From contig JAGQDJ010000053.1 of assembly GCA_022885665.1 (NCBI GenBank), forward strand, positions 124,001-188,000: a DNA stretch of 64,000 nucleotides, given 5' to 3'. Every line of letters starts with the position of its first letter. Position 1 is the first letter of the stretch. The notes under the pieces were generated by a model. That model did no database searches. It saw only the letters and a list, made by a program, of their open reading frames with translations, and was not told where the DNA came from. The stretch comes from Triops longicaudatus (lineage: Eukaryota; Arthropoda; Branchiopoda; Notostraca; Triopsidae). Positions 11,546 to 26,153 of the stretch are shown here, piece by piece. A program made the position numbers and the translations under genes.

Positions 11546-14500
11546 ATGTTTAAAATAGAGTCCTATGTTACTCCGTTAATCCTGAGCTATGTTGAAAAAT
11601 ATATAAAAAATTTAAAACCTGAGGATTCGGAGGTAAACATTCCATATATAAATTATGCACTTCGTTGATAGGAGCTCGTTAAATAGGTGTCATTATGGGG
11701 AGGTGAGGCCGTTTTTCACAACTTGGACTTGCGATTAGATGTCCTGGAAGCCGAGTTGCAGCTCCCATTCAACTTCACCAGCGGACACGTTCATGAACTT
11801 AAAATCTTAGTCCCATGGACCAAACTTGCCTCCGAACCTATTATCATTACTATTAATACTATTGAATGTACTTTTAAACTTCGGGGTGACGATGTGTCGG
11901 ATACTTCGTCTCAAAGCAGTTACCGATCGAAAAAAACTCGTAAACCATCCAAGTAAGAGGCTAAAGCGAAGCAGTCTTTTCTCATTAGTATCAAATGTTA
12001 CACATTAGGAACGAAAATGCTGTGGCTCCCGGATACGTTCAGTCGTTAGTTCAGCGTATGGTTTCAAACATTAATATCGTTTGCAATAATGTCATCCTCA
12101 AATATCTGGAAGACGACATCGTGCTCTCGCTAAATGCCCGTACGCTGTCCTGGTCCTCTGCGAACTCGCTGTGGGAACCCGCATTTACAGGTACATTTTG
12201 CTTTTGTTTCGCCGTACGCATCGTATAAATTTTGAATACATACCGTTTCCTTGTTCGGTATTTCTCAGTTCTTTTGTTGTTGCCTTTACGTTTTTTTTTT
12301 TTAATTTATGTAAAAAATATTTTGATCTGATTTTTGTTAAATCCTACAAGTAAAAATGGCACTAACACACGTTTTCGTTTATTACCTCTTTCGCTTCTAA
12401 GAATTCTTAATGAATTTTATAATAAATTCTAAATTAATAAAGAGTGGTAGGAAAATGGGTCTGTGTTTATTTATACAATGAGTTTATTTATGTAATTCTT
12501 TGTTCATCTTTGTGAATTCATGTTGTTATATTTCATATTATTTTGTATACTCTTTCAGAGCTGACACTGCCACAATTGATTTTACGGAAAATTCTAAACA
12601 TCTCCGATATAACGGTCTGTTTGGACCAGCGCAGTCCTTCTGGCAAGATTCTCTGCTATCAAGAGCCATTGCTCTATCGCTGCACACTACAGATGCGCGT
12701 CTGTCTATTCTACGCGAGCATGAATGCCCAGCAAGCGTCAGCGATCCGGATGCATCTCTTCTGCTCTCAACTTCACTTTTCCGTCTCGGATGTCCAGCTT
12801 CCCATGTGCTCCCGGCTCATAGAGCTCGCCTGGGGACTTTACAAAGGCGAGATAGGCATACCGAAGCAAGAATACAATAGCCCAGAAGAGGGTAATTTGC
12901 TTGAAGAAGGGAATGATACCGGCTGGCTGGGTTGGGCGTGGGATAAAGTTCCGTCCATCTTGCCCGTGTACTGGGAAGAAGAGGATGTTAATCAAATTGT
13001 CATGCCAAGTCTTCCAGTGGGCGGTAAAGTCCTCGAGTTTGGGTTTTACATTGATAGAGCGACATTTACTTTTAAAGTAATATTTTTTTATGGAGTAAAT
13101 GTGGAATTTTATTCTTATTACAAACATTTAATTCGCTAATGTACTGTGTTGTACGTTTAGACATCCGAGAAAGTTGGAAGTAACTTTAACCACGCGCCCA
13201 AATACCGTTTCCACCCATTTTTGGTAGCTGCTCTACAAGGAATATTCGTGAATGGCAAACTAGGAGGCGTGGAATGGGTATGCGTGAAAGGGGGTATAAG
13301 TCACTTGCGCGTGGAAACGCAGGGAATGTGTCCTTGTGGGAAAGCGGGTTCTTTGCCCAGTCAGCTTTGTATGCTGCAGGGATTGGAAGGTCAGGCTTAC
13401 AAAGCCGGGTCAGCATTCGATGAAGAATCTGGCGAAGTAGTTATGAACTACGGCTTTAACTGGGAGGAACGCATAGCTACATTAACTGGTACGTTCGACC
13501 ATATGATTAGCTGTAGATAACCTTTAATGTGAGGGTGTAAATGTAAAAAGGAATCTTCAATTCTCAAGAAAGCTTAGACTATTTCTTGCACATTTGCGTA
13601 TTTATTTTATTTTTCAAGTAAGAATTCCTTCACCCAATTAAATAAGTGAATGACAAGGCGAAAACTAGTTAATGGTTCAGTGTTTCTTATTTCAAGTTTA
13701 TTTTATTATTTTTATTTATTACCATTTTTTTTTTCTATCATAGAGTCTGCCATGCTGGAAGTTACGGCCGCGATGGGGTTCGATTATTTGTACCAGATAG
13801 ATTTGCCTGAGGATTTTGGTACGGAGCAAATGTCGCAATTGGGATCGGAATTGGAGTATAGGTACTGCGTAATTAACTCTAATTTGGGTATTGTTGTAAT
13901 GCATGTATTGTGTCTGCAGCAATTTGTCTGAACGTGCCTTAATGAGATGCGTGGTTGGTCCATTGCAACTCCGTTTGCATGCCAATTTCCTTCACCGATT
14001 ATACGCCATCGCCGGTGCTATTCGTCATCACTATCCTGCATATCCTGTTCGCCAGCGTCCCGTTCGCCATCCTTCCGAGGACAGTTTGCATCAACTGAGC
14101 GTACCACCTATGAGAACGTACCAAATAGCTGTCTTAAGACCTGTAGTTTTCATTTCATCTTTGTTTCATGGCTTGGAAGTAAGAAACAGCTTTTTAATGA
14201 TCGTATAACTCTAAATAGTATTTTTTAATTCTCCCAGTCGAGTAGTAAGTCAGTCATTCAAATGGGCTGCACCTGTGTCGATATTCAACACATAGTTCCT
14301 ATGTACCCAAGACGTGCGTCAGAGGGAAGCCACATACCTAGCAGTTTTTCGTATTCAACAGTTAGTGTCAAAGTAAAGTTCCTAGTACTATCCTTTTTTA
14401 TTTGTTTATTTACTTTCGAAATTCCTTAGTCTCAAGATGTGATAGCAGATTGGGTCGAAGAAAATGGGCGTATTACTTGGCTAGAGCCAACTAATTTTTC

Positions 14501-17500
14501 TTTCGGCTCGAAGCACTTACTTTCTTCTGAACTTTGGCCCAATGTAGGACAAATTTTGGAGGAGTACCGCTTCCATTTTGGTATTTCTAAAAAAAAAAAA
14601 ATAAAAAAAATATTCTAAGACTGCCGTTCACAGATGACGTCAAACTGTATATGAATCCTGCAGAATTGATTTTGTTGCAAAATGTGCCATCAATTTTTTA
14701 CGCAGGTGTCGAAGATATCTACTTGAAAACAGCATTAGAGGACGCAGCACGCGGTAATTGTACCAATTATTCTTATTTGAATCTGGAAGTATTCAATTTA
14801 TTTGGTTACTTGTAGTAACCCTGGTTTTTCTTCCTTTCAGTATTTCAATACTCTGATTTGCTTCTTCTGTTATCTAGTCTATCCACGACTTAGGGGACAT
14901 GTTCAAGATTTAACCCTTGCCTTTTCGCGTACACGAACAAGCGTTTTGTACCAACTAAAGGCTCGCAGTGCAAATGTTTGGTCCTCGAAGCAAATTTTCC
15001 GCAGTCCCGAAAATTCTTTAGAAGAATCTTTACCAACTGTCCCTTTTGAAACGGATTACTTCCTCGATTTGAGCTTCTTAAACTCCACAACGCATGCATC
15101 GGCCTTGTACTGCAAGCTAAAAACGTTTTCCGTCTCGTACGACGATGATTTAGCCAGCTTTTTGCGTTACGCGCCCGAATGGACCGTTAACGCTGCTATT
15201 CCAATGGCTCAAGCTGATCAGTCAGCTTCACCCTTGTCCGCTCAGAACGATAGCTGCCAATCGGTTATCGATAGTTCGCTGGATTATCGAACTTTGGTTA
15301 CAAAGATGCCGGAAAACTCACGTCCGCCAGAAAAGCCTGTACCTTGGCATGAGAGACTAGTACAGCTAGAATACGTACAAGTTTACTTGGACCTACATGC
15401 GGGTATAGTAAATTTTCCCTTCGAAGAAGATCAACAAGTTGTCGTATTCACCTTGCCCCACGTAAGCTTAAATTCGCCCCAAAAATTGGACTTGGAAATC
15501 GTCGAGTCCCAATTACCCCTCTCGGAAAGGACGTCGCATTCCCCATACGCTATACGCCTGACTCAGCTGTCCTGCTACACCAAATCACTCTCCGGCCCTT
15601 CTAAACACATTCTGTTAAGTCCTACGATTCTTGAGTGTACTTTGGCTTGGAGTCCTTTAGAAAAATCTTCGGAAGAAGACAAAAATTTTGGGCTTGGGAT
15701 TCATATTGACATGAATCCGATTCAAGTTTCTTTAAAACCAGACCAAACCGAATTGTTGTTAAAGGTCTTAAACACAGTTCTAGCGGCGTGTGAAGCTTTA
15801 CCTGAATCTTCAAATTCCGAAGCGGCAAGCTACGAACAGGGTAATATGGCCAAATTACGGGAAAACTTCAGCATATTTTTGCAGTGGACTTTGCCGAAAT
15901 TTGTATTGGCGGTGCATTCAAGGAAAGATACAGGCAAACTAGTATTTGACGCTGAAGATATCGTTACGTCAATCGATTTTCAACCAGTCTATGCCAAACT
16001 GAAGTCCAAGGTGACACACTTGAACGTGAAGCACTACAATTGGCGCGAAAACGGTTGGGCACTAGACAAACGGACTTTGGGCGTAGTTGTATCATCTAGC
16101 GATGACATTACGCGCGATCTTCAAACCCTTTACATAGAAAACACTCCAGATGTTGCCGATGAAGGAGGTGAAGGTACTGGAACAAGTTTTAAATCGTCCG
16201 GAGCGATTTCGTTAACAATAACACGAGCTTGGAATGCCAGCGTCCAACAAAAACTGGGCTCCGTCAATTTGGTGGCGAAAGATTTGACTCCAGATACGAA
16301 TTTTACAAATGAGGGAAGATACCTCAATGAAATTGATGTTACTATCGAACCTTTAGATATCGTTTTAACACCAGAAGTGATAAAGCTGCTACAAGAAGCT
16401 TCCCACCCCTTTAAGCACCAAACAAGGATGGACTCCACTACGAACGAAGAAGTCCCGTTAAGTAGTGTCAATTTACCATTGTTTTTCTTAAATGTGAAGC
16501 CCTTACGATTGTTCTGCTTGAGCAATACCGCCCAAAGGCACGATTTCGTCCTGTTAGAAATTGATAGCGTAAACCTTTTGCCTCATAATGAAAACCCGAT
16601 CTCGAGACCGAACATTGTCCGATCAGATTTGTACGAGAACGCGTTCGAAGCCGGCATCCTGTTCACGCCCGGTTCGGATTTCGAAGATCGGCAGTATTGC
16701 TGTACGCTGCGTAATGTAGCCTTAAGTACGGGTACGTGGGCCAACGTACGGGATAGTATTCAGTTTTTACATCACAAGAAAGCCCATCTGAGAACTATGT
16801 CAGAAAATCCGGCGTTGGAATGGAACGCGATGGAAACGAGCTCCCTCAGCCAGTTGAGTGTCGTTTTGTCGCCCCTGGTAACCAAAACGAGCCTGAATTG
16901 TATCTTCGCCCCAGCCATTGCCCAGAAGAATTTGCTTGTAGCTGGAATTACGTACGAAGCACACTTTGCGATACCGATTAGCGTGTGGCTCTGTCCAGAG
17001 CAGTGGATACTTCTACAGAGTTTAGAACGCGAATTTGCTTCGAGTTTGGAACCGTTGCCAATTGGTACTCAAGAACAAGCGGCTCGTGCTTCAGAAGTCG
17101 CAACGCATACATTAATTACTGCAAAGAAAATTAACTTCTTCACTTATGAACATAAACTAGGCAAGTATGCCCCACTTACGCATGCGTGGGTGTTTCAGCC
17201 CCATTTGATTTGGGACAGCCGTAGTAAAACGGAGAATAAGTTTGAAGCGGATATTTTCGACGTAGGGCTGCGAACAGCATCTGAAGAGGTTTATTACGAC
17301 AGTCTGAGCAGCTGGAATCAGGAATTGCATAAGCGCTATAATCTCTGCTGGCTGGAAACCAAACCTGGAGAACGCGATCCCCAGACGGGTATTCCATCGT
17401 CGGCATTTCATCTGAACATGGCTTCCAACGACCGTGGCAGCTTAAGAGTAAACCTCGGTCGGCCGATCAGGTGGCATTTTGACATCCAACGCTATAAACA

Positions 17501-20500
17501 AGGCTTAACTTGGTTGGCAAAATTTCCGATTTTAGAGAGATACGCTGCCCGAGTGGATGAAGTAGCGAACAATTCGAATGGATCAGCGGCTATGCATAAG
17601 AGTCTACAAGGGAAGACTGATGTTGTGGTAAATGGCAAGCTTAAAGCAGAAAGTGGTCCGATAGGAAGTTACGAGCTTAATACTTCCCAAGTTGTGCTTG
17701 TATGGCCTAACGAAGGGCAAGATTTGACTTTGAGCGTCGCGAAGGTCCAATGTGCACTCAAATACCAAGACGTTGTAGCTGCGGACGGAGTTATCACTGC
17801 AGACTCGCTTATGGCTTCTGTGGTTTATCGTGGCCGAGTGTTAGTGGGTCTAGATCCTGTCAGTTTAAGACTCGAAGGACGTGTTACTTGGCCAGTTTGG
17901 AGTTTAGAGCCTCACATTCAGGTAATTTGACGGTTAATCATGCAAAAAATTTGGTCTTCTAAAGTTTTACTTCACTCGAATTATACTCGGAAGTTTTTAT
18001 TCATTTTTATTTCCGGAAATAAGTGCAAGATTAATTTTCACATAATACAATTGTTATAGTTCGTTAGCAGTGAAATTGGAAAAAAAAATATTTGAAAGAT
18101 TTAAAATGAGTTGAAAGATTTTTTAATATTGATCTTCACCAGCTTAGGCCGAAACCTATTACTGGGCTTTAATGCATACAAACACATGATGAAATAAGGT
18201 TTTAGACTGATCGTAGGAGAACTTGTCGATTTGATTGTCGATTTGTGCTCCCGAACTTTCTGTAATCTCTTTTTTCGTATGGTTGTGAAAGCTTTTGATT
18301 ATTTTAAATACATAGAAGTAACAACACACGAGCTGCAAATGAAATGGGACTATTTTGACGTTCACTTGATTTCGCTTAGACTTTTTTACAAGCTGACAGG
18401 GCTCTGACAATTGAATCTAACTTTAACGAACGAACTGACCGGTCAAAAGGGGTAAAACAGGGCGTTGTGTAGGAGAACTCTTAGAAAAGTCAAGACGTAG
18501 GAGGAGCTAAATGCACTCTGCTGCAGGAACAAAGCTTGAAAACTTGAGTATAGCCTACCATTCCTCGCAAAGCAATTAAATTTTTCCTTTCCGGATTTCC
18601 GTACTTTCCGAAGGTCCGGAACAGATTCATTTGAGGGTATTGCTTGTATTAAAAGATTTCAATTGTAAGTATTGTTTCTTAGATGGCAGCGCAATGTGAC
18701 AGAATCCGTTTTCACATGGAGCCATTGCACGTTCTAGCTTACGAGACACTACACGAGTCCATCGCAGAATTGCTGCGTTTGCAGTCTTGGAGAAATGGGA
18801 AATCAATGGAAAATCCTCCAAGAACTATGTCACCGTCTTCTTCGAATGCCCAGTCTTATCAAGATGATTTGCGAACTGGAGCCTTCCAGTTCGTTTTACC
18901 CTTTGGGGATGGAAAATCGAGTCAGCCTTTACCGTACCAAGTCATGTTCAGTGACTACCCACCGGCCATGACGTGGTGTTACCCCCACCCGCGGACGTTG
19001 GTACTGGTTCATATCGCCCCGATTCCCTTTGTGGTACCCGCGTCTTCCAGCGGCAAGCCAGACAAAGTCATTTGCCATTTGCAGTATTGGGATCTCTGGA
19101 GATTTGAAACCTTAGTCTCGTTTCAACTTTCTGAAAGCACTTCCTATCGCTGTCGCGTGCCCTCAGCTTGTGCGGTCTTATGGCGGGTTATCATGCATTT
19201 CGAAGATGAAGATACCATCGCGATTACTCCCCCTGCTTTAGCAGCAGCTTTGAGGGTTGATTCAAAATTCGAGCCCAAACTTATTCCGCGCTTCCAACTG
19301 TGGCTGCAGTTAGCTCAGTTAGAAGCCCAGTTGCATAACGTTCTTGAACTCGAGAAGCTTGAAATGCCAATCGAATTGCGTGCGAAAAAAGGGAAATACA
19401 CCTGGGACGAAAGCACGCCAATCAGACACAGTTTCGCAACTGTAGGGTTGCAGAAATGCGACTTGATTCTGCGAGCGTCCGACGACAGTTTGAGCATGAA
19501 GTTAAACTGCGGTGCAGCAATTCGAGTACTCGACTACGCCACTTTAGAAGAGTACCCGGTACTTGAGTGCCGGGACATGCAAGCGCAGTTGAGCACGAAG
19601 AACCAAAGTCCCAAGATTCACATAAGTTGCAACACAACTAAGCCGCTACAGTTGTGCATTTCACAAACCATGTATCATACTTTAAGCCTATCAGCGCAGC
19701 TCTGGACGGCAGTGTTGAACGGTGGCCGCTTTACGAACTCGCTAGTCCACTATCTGTTGGTCAACGAGACAGGAACCTGCCTACGACTTGGTCAGGTTGA
19801 CACAGGAGAATCCATTTTGTTGAGGCCTAATCAGGTTCACCCCTACGCTTGGCGGTCTGCTTCGAAGGCGAAGGTAAATTACGCAAGAGTTCCTTGAGTG
19901 TTTAGTTCCAAAACTTTTCTCGTCGTAGGAGTTGCAAGTTTGCAGTGAGAATGGCAAGTGGAAATGGAGCGATCCGTTTAGCATTGATCAATGCGGCACG
20001 CTAGCCAAATCTATTAAGAACCATCCAACTGCATCAAAAGTTCTAGTCCATGTCAAGTCTCTCAATCCGATCCAAAACCTGGTAAATACTCTTTTAAAAC
20101 CTGTGGTGACTATTAAGCATTTTTTCATTGATATTTAACCGTCTATCTTTCGTAGGTTATCTTCCAGGGGTGTGTTCATTTCTTCAGCAATTTAAAAGAA
20201 ACCTTGGAGGTTCGGGTCTTACCAACATCCTCGGTAGTAACGGAGAGTACCGATATACTGGGCGATACACGCGTGACAATTTCGCCTAATACGGGTCCAG
20301 TGTCCACCTTAGCCAGCGTAAAACGCATTCAAGGTTTCCGAGTCAGAATACCCGGCCATGCGTGGTCAGGAATGGTGCCCTTACACAGTAAAAAGAGCGC
20401 AGTGATAGTCAAAGTTCCATTGCCTGGTTCCATCGATGATTCGTTGAACCTGTGGACGCATTTGATTCGGCAAGAGGGCAAAGATTATAGCAGGTTGTTG

Positions 20501-23500
20501 TTGTTACTGACGCCGCTGTACATGGTACAGTCATTTTTGCCCCAACCTATCCGTTTACACATCCGTACACCGGGGAAGTCACTAGGACTTTGTCAGCAGC
20601 TTACGGGAAAAGCTATTATGGATACGTTGGCGGCGTCGAGTTCACTTGAACAGTCTCATCAACTCACATTACAACTGAGTCCAGATTTGCCGGAATCGTC
20701 GCCGCCAGTAGCTTTGGCTTGGAATACTGCCAGTCAACTTTTAGGTCAGACTTTTGGGCCTGGTGCTGAACTTGGTATCGATGAAGTTATCGAACAAATT
20801 CGACAGATTGAAAGCCCATGGCCTGCGCTTAAAGAAAACGACGGCGTTTTTCAAGCTCAACCCAAAACTGATGTACAAGTAAGAAGTTGCTTACTTTACA
20901 GTTCTAAGATGCATGTTAACATTGTATTTTTTTTTACCAAGGTTTCCTTCCGTATCCTTTCGCCGCGCTGCCAAACCGTTTGCGTCCAAGTTAAGCCCTG
21001 GGCTTTGTTGATGAACGAGACGAATTTGCAAATCTTTCTCAAACCAAGCTCTTCGAGCCAGCAAGAAGCCTTCGTTTCCACTTTAGAACCTAATTCAATT
21101 ATGGCCCCGCCTCCTTTGAAGGTTAAATTTCAATACTTTAATTATTATTAGTATTTTTCATGGCTGTCAGCATAGTCGTTCACATTTTTAAATATTCACT
21201 TCACAGTTTCATACATTCAGATACTTATGTTTTTATCCAACCATTATTTAGTCATATCTTTCAATTGTTTTATAACTTATCCATATATTTTTTCCAGAGT
21301 ACATTCCAAATTGGCATAAGTGTGGGTGAAAAATCAGTTTTCTCACCGCCGCTTCAGTTGGAGGTAGAAGCGCCATCACATGGATTTCGGCCCAAGTTAA
21401 CGGGAACGATTCCATTGGAAGGTCATGCATTGATCCCCGTTTGGTGTTCAAAGAAAGTAAAGACACTAGTTAATAAAATCTATTCCTGTAACGACGTTCG
21501 TCTCGTAAGGTATACAGCCTGGTAGTCGTATCAGAAGTGAAGAATTCCATTCGTTGGTTGAGATTACAGCCGGCAGTTCGCTTCTTCAACCGAATAGGAG
21601 CTGGTCTTAAAGTCCGTTGCACGCTTCGTGATAAACCCACTGCGGAGGACGTAGAGTTTGTGTGCGAAGGGGATGAACTCCTCTTGCATTCCTTCTCCGC
21701 TACGTTATACGAAGAGTGGACCGAGTTGCCGTTTTCTCTCACCTTCGCTACGCCTTGTGGCACATTCAGCCCCCCCATCACGCTCACCGATGCTCTCAGC
21801 AAACGTACCCTCATTCTTCCTCTGTGTTCAAATCATAAAACCCAAACAGCTAAGACCCCCGTTGAGCAAGATGTCGATATTGATTCAGGTTTAGGTACGC
21901 CTATTGCTTCCTGTAGTGAAAATTGCCTACAAAACGTAGAGGAAACTGATGCCCAAAGTGTTTTGAAACGTCCTGTTCGAGCTTTACCAGTAACCGTTAC
22001 CTGGCAAAAGAAACAGGGACAATGGTTCGTTATCATGGAAAAGGAAGATAATCCTCCATTAGTCATAGATAATCTTACCGAGTACCGGCTATGGGTGGGC
22101 CAAGCTTCCGATTCTGAAATAGGGGAAGCTGTTGGTCCTGTTACATGCATTGAGCCTTATTCGATAGCCTTCCAGTCTATCGATACTCTGGATCAAGCTT
22201 TCCCGGATTTACTATCCCAGCCGCCCATTCGCCTCTTACTCTCTGCTGCAGAACCGCCCATCTGGAGCGGTCCGTTACACCCTGTCCTGGACTACAATCA
22301 GTTGATAACCATTCCAAACGGTGCCGAAATGGAAATTGTATTTACTCGCACCGGGCGAGTGAACCAACGACTAGTCACAATCAAACCCGCTAACAGGCTA
22401 CAGATAGCCGCCAGGGATATCCGCCAACGCATTGGCGAGTCGCTTTTATCGTCTAATATAGTTAACTTGACGACTGCGAGGAAAAGTGATGTAGCGGAGA
22501 TCTGCAAACCATCAGTAATGACTTCGATGACAGCTTTAACGGGCAGTGGTCATAATTGCCAAGTTTTCCACGAGAAAGCGAATCAGCTTTCGGAGCCAAA
22601 CGATGCTGCGTCGAAAACCGAGAAGCTGATGGAAATTTCAGCAACTTTGGGTGAAATTTCCCTGCTTTTTATCGCTAAACGGAAAGCGAGTTGGAAAACC
22701 AAAGAAATGTTACATTTAATAGCCAGCGATGCTTGTATCTTGTTGAACTTGGGCCAGACGACTGACTTGCATTTGTCGCTACGGGATTTGCGATTAGAAA
22801 ACCAGTTATTTTACGATCCCGAGCTGAGTTTTGACTTTCCGGTAGTTCTCATGCCGCAAGGTGAATCTCAGACCATGAAGCTGTTCCTGCGAATGAGTAA
22901 AGGCGGCCTGGAAGCGGTCGAAATTAAGTTGCAGCCGTTGGCATTGTTCTTGGAAGATGTATTTTGGTATCAGATACAAGAATACGTCGCGTCGTTTCCT
23001 ACGGCGAGAAACAGCAATGAAGAAGGAAAGACAGATATTCCGGTAGAAGTTTGGAATAATCATCTAAGCTATAAGCACCCTTTGCAGTTGGAAGAATTGA
23101 AAATCGAGCCCCTAAACTTGCAGCTGAGCCTACGGAGTCATTCCAAACTTTACATTGCGTTAGACCATTCACCTTTGAGTTTCGGTGCATTGGTCCGAGA
23201 TCACATTCATAGTACGGCATACAAACTAGGACAGGCGTTGGCTTTGCATTACCTTGCAGGAGCGCTATTCAAAGCAGGTAAATCCAGATTTTAAGTTAGT
23301 CATGATGGATTCTTTTGTTGGGTTTGTAAAGCGGGAAATTTAGTGTCTTTCATAGTAACGAGTTAATGTGAAAATCGTTACTACAAACAAAAAAGAGTTA
23401 AACAATTATAGGACTATTCAATTGGTATGAAACTGTAACAATACCTTCTTGCTGTACTATATTTTACAAGAATCTCATACGATAACCCGGGGTAACCTTA

Positions 23501-24064
23501 ATAGGTAACTTTATTTGTATGCAATTTTCTAATTTATTTTCTTTTATTTTTTTTTCTTTAATTTTTTTTTATTTTTTTGTTTTTGTGGTACGTCTAGGTT
23601 GGGTCTTGGGATCTTTGGAGTTATTGGGTTCGCCAACGGTATTAGCTCGTACTGTAGGATCAGGAATTCGCGATCTGATCTTGCTGCCTTATCAAGGAAT
23701 TTTCAAAGGGCCCAGGGGTTTTGTCGCAGGGATTCTTAACGGTTCCACTTCTTTGTTGGCACACGTCAGTGGAGGTAACAATCGACGGGCTTCAATTCAT
23801 AAGTTTTTATCTTGGCTTACTTTTGAAATTCGCTTTTGTGGAACTAATTTTGCGTTATTTTGTAGGAACCCTGATTTCCATGACACAGTTTGCAAGCAGC
23901 CTAGCCAGAAACTTAGACCGTTTATCTTGCGATACTGATTACCAAACCAGAACTGAGCAAATGAGAAGGATTCGACCGCAAGGACTTGGAGAAGGTCTAG
24001 CTCAAGGACTGACTGCGTTTGGATTGAGCTTATTAGGTATTTACTTTTTCCATAAATTCGCACC

Positions 24065-24098
<34 letters not shown>

Positions 24099-25537
24099 GC
24101 TGCGTCAGGAACTTGTGCTTTCCAAAACTACAATTGTAGTAAGGAAATCTTAATTGTACGGCTTATTCTAGGTGGTATTGGAGGCTTGGCCCATCATCCT
24201 CTAGCTGCCGTGATGGAAGAGGGTTACAGTACGGTAGGCATGGCCAAAGGTGTAGCGAAGGGACTGGTAGGTGTGATAACCAAGCCTGTGGGAGGCGCTG
24301 CCGATCTTGTAGCTCACACAGGCCATGGATTGTTAAGTCGAACTCGTTTCAGCCAGTTAACACATCCTGCACAATCCTCGAAAAATAGTCTTTCCACCAG
24401 CCGTAAGTTGTGTTGAGTATTGACTTGTCTGTAATTCTCAGCCTTTTAAATGTTATTTACTGGATCATCCAGCAAGTTTTTACATAAACTGCCAAGGGAA
24501 AAAATGGGGGTTCGAGAAGCAGAACTGGTTGGTCAGTATTTTCTAAATTATTATTGGCATTAGCTGTTTCTTTATTGGCTATAATTTTCGAAAAACAATC
24601 TAAAAATTGTAAACAAACGGCAACAAGCCTTGTGCACGCTCGCTAGAATTTGGAAAGCAAGGAAAGAAGTGACAAAAACATTCACTAGTAAACGTCATCG
24701 AAACAAATCAAAATTTTGTGAGGAGGAATGACTATGATGTGTTAAGGAGATAATTTGGTGCAGGTTTGTTTGACTCGACGCTTTCTTCGCCCTCTTTGGC
24801 GTGGTGGACCTGGAAAGGGGGCTTGGAGTACGGAAACTTATCAAACTTGCCAAGAGGTAACGCCCTGTCCCGTCCTAGTCTTGTGTCTTGCGTTAGCGCT
24901 ACCCGAATGGATTCTAGAGGCAAATATCAACCTGTTAGTTTGGCGCTTACTCCACAGGTTGGCTTTTGGTTATTTAAAACCCTAATGATTTGTATGCTAA
25001 TTTGGTATTGAAATGATTAGCTATTATGCGTATTGAACGGAGACACGGGTGATTGCGAAATGTTGCTTGAAGTCGAAGAAGTGCTATTATGGCCCGATCC
25101 AGATGATAACGGCCTCTTGCATATTCGTCCCAAGAATAAGCCAACCCACGCCACGGTAGAAAGGGTGCGTGTATTCGTTTTGGGAGATGTATTTCTTCCT
25201 AGATCGATTTTGTTTCGTTAATGATAGCACTCCAAGCTTATTGGACTTTGAGTGGGGTAAAATGGTAATGTGTTTTGCTTTGTAGAAAGAGGACGATCCT
25301 CCTACGTCCTACGACCCGAATCGCATTGCCGAATTTGTGAGGCAAGTGGCTCATTATTGGCCAGCGTCTCCTGATTTACCTCCGGCCACCACTGAGTTCG
25401 GACCAACGCCCTCACCACAATCACAACAAGCCATAGTTTCTTTTAGTTTATTGCCCGATTTACGGAGCTCGTTCGTAGCTGATTTTTTGGTCTGTCACCG
25501 ACACGTGAACCACTCGGGTTTCCCCGTTTTGCCTTAA
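11546..25537 (+). CDS. Vps13B: vacuolar protein sorting 13B (COH1 family lipid transfer protein)
   Basis: Exons: 11546-11632, 11687-11952, 12009-12190, 12559-13076, 13161-13488, 13744-13861, 13920-14178, 14238-14372, 14430-14580, 14634-14753, 14878-17921, 18683-19873, 19929-20081, 20156-20878, 20942-21121, 21298-21456, 21510-23277, 23598-23774, 23866-24036, 24172-24402, 24764-24957, 25021-25164, 25286-25537; 10,551 nt, 3,516 aa. The N-terminus (ESYVTPLILSYVEKYIKNLK, then SLWGGEAVFHNLDLRLDVLE and VPWTKLASEPIIITINTIEC) is the chorein/VPS13 N domain in its VPS13B form. Late exons carry the VPS13 C-terminal block (LGSPTVLARTVGSGIRDLI; GGIGGLAHHPLAAVMEEGYS). VPS13 proteins are rod-like bridges moving lipids at membrane contacts; VPS13B acts at the Golgi and is the human Cohen syndrome gene. 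The model is shorter than the roughly 4,000-residue vertebrate protein, so an exon may be missing, for example in the 761-base intron 17922-18682. Confidence 0.93.
24067..24095 (+). repeat. poly-T tract in a VPS13B intron
   Basis: An uninterrupted run of about 29 T lies in the intron between the exons ending at 24036 and starting at 24172. It is likely length-polymorphic or a sequencing-sensitive homopolymer. Confidence 0.8.
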
Positions 25538-25597
25538 GGCTTAAGTCGACTTAGCCGCGTAAAGCTAAAGAAAACTAACTATAGCTTTTTATAAGAA

Positions 25598-25603
25598 AAT
25601 AAA
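25598..25603 (+). terminator. polyadenylation signal of VPS13B
   Basis: AATAAA lies 61 bases after the VPS13B stop codon, a normal distance. The rest of the stretch to 26153 holds AT-rich 3' sequence shared between VPS13B and the convergent minus-strand exon. I see nothing else in it. Confidence 0.6.
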
Positions 25604-26153
25604 GAAACATTCCGTGTTATGGTATTTTTTTCGTTTGTTTTGAATTCTATTTCTGAGGTATTTTGCGGGGAGGACGCACACACAAACTGTGATTATTTTT
25701 GTTGCACGTTACAGAAGATTCCTGTTGTGTAGTGTAAGAGAAAAACGTTATATGATATAATAAAAGAAATCGTATGTATTATAAACAATGACTCCAGCAG
25801 GCTAATCCTAAGTGCCAACTGCAGTTCGGTCCTTCTTAACTTGCCAATAAGTCACCGCACATAGCCTTTGCTTTTTTTGTCCGCTTCACGTATTCCGTTT
25901 TCTTCCAGTAAACCTCACCGGACACACATACACTCTTTGATGGATAGCATAGCGAGCTAGATTCTATTGCAAGATTTTCAGTTTCAGTGTGGAAAAAGGG
26001 TCCTTACGCTACTCCACTTTCGCCGTATCGATCCGAATGAAAGTGCATGACAAGAGGAGACTGTGCTTCATTGGACTGTATATATCGCCTTCATGAAGAA
26101 GTGATTGATCCGAGAAAAAAAAAGAAAAGCAAGGAAGGGAGGAAAAAAGAAAT

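Noticed and set aside
14802..14877. upstream acceptor (cctttcag at 14840) for the large VPS13B exon
   Set aside because: Using it with the preceding exon's phase leads to a stop within 20 codons; the acceptor ending at 14877 restores the conserved frame.
16130..16525. 131-codon minus-strand frame in VPS13B
   Set aside because: It lies entirely opposite the large VPS13B coding exon and has no family resemblance.
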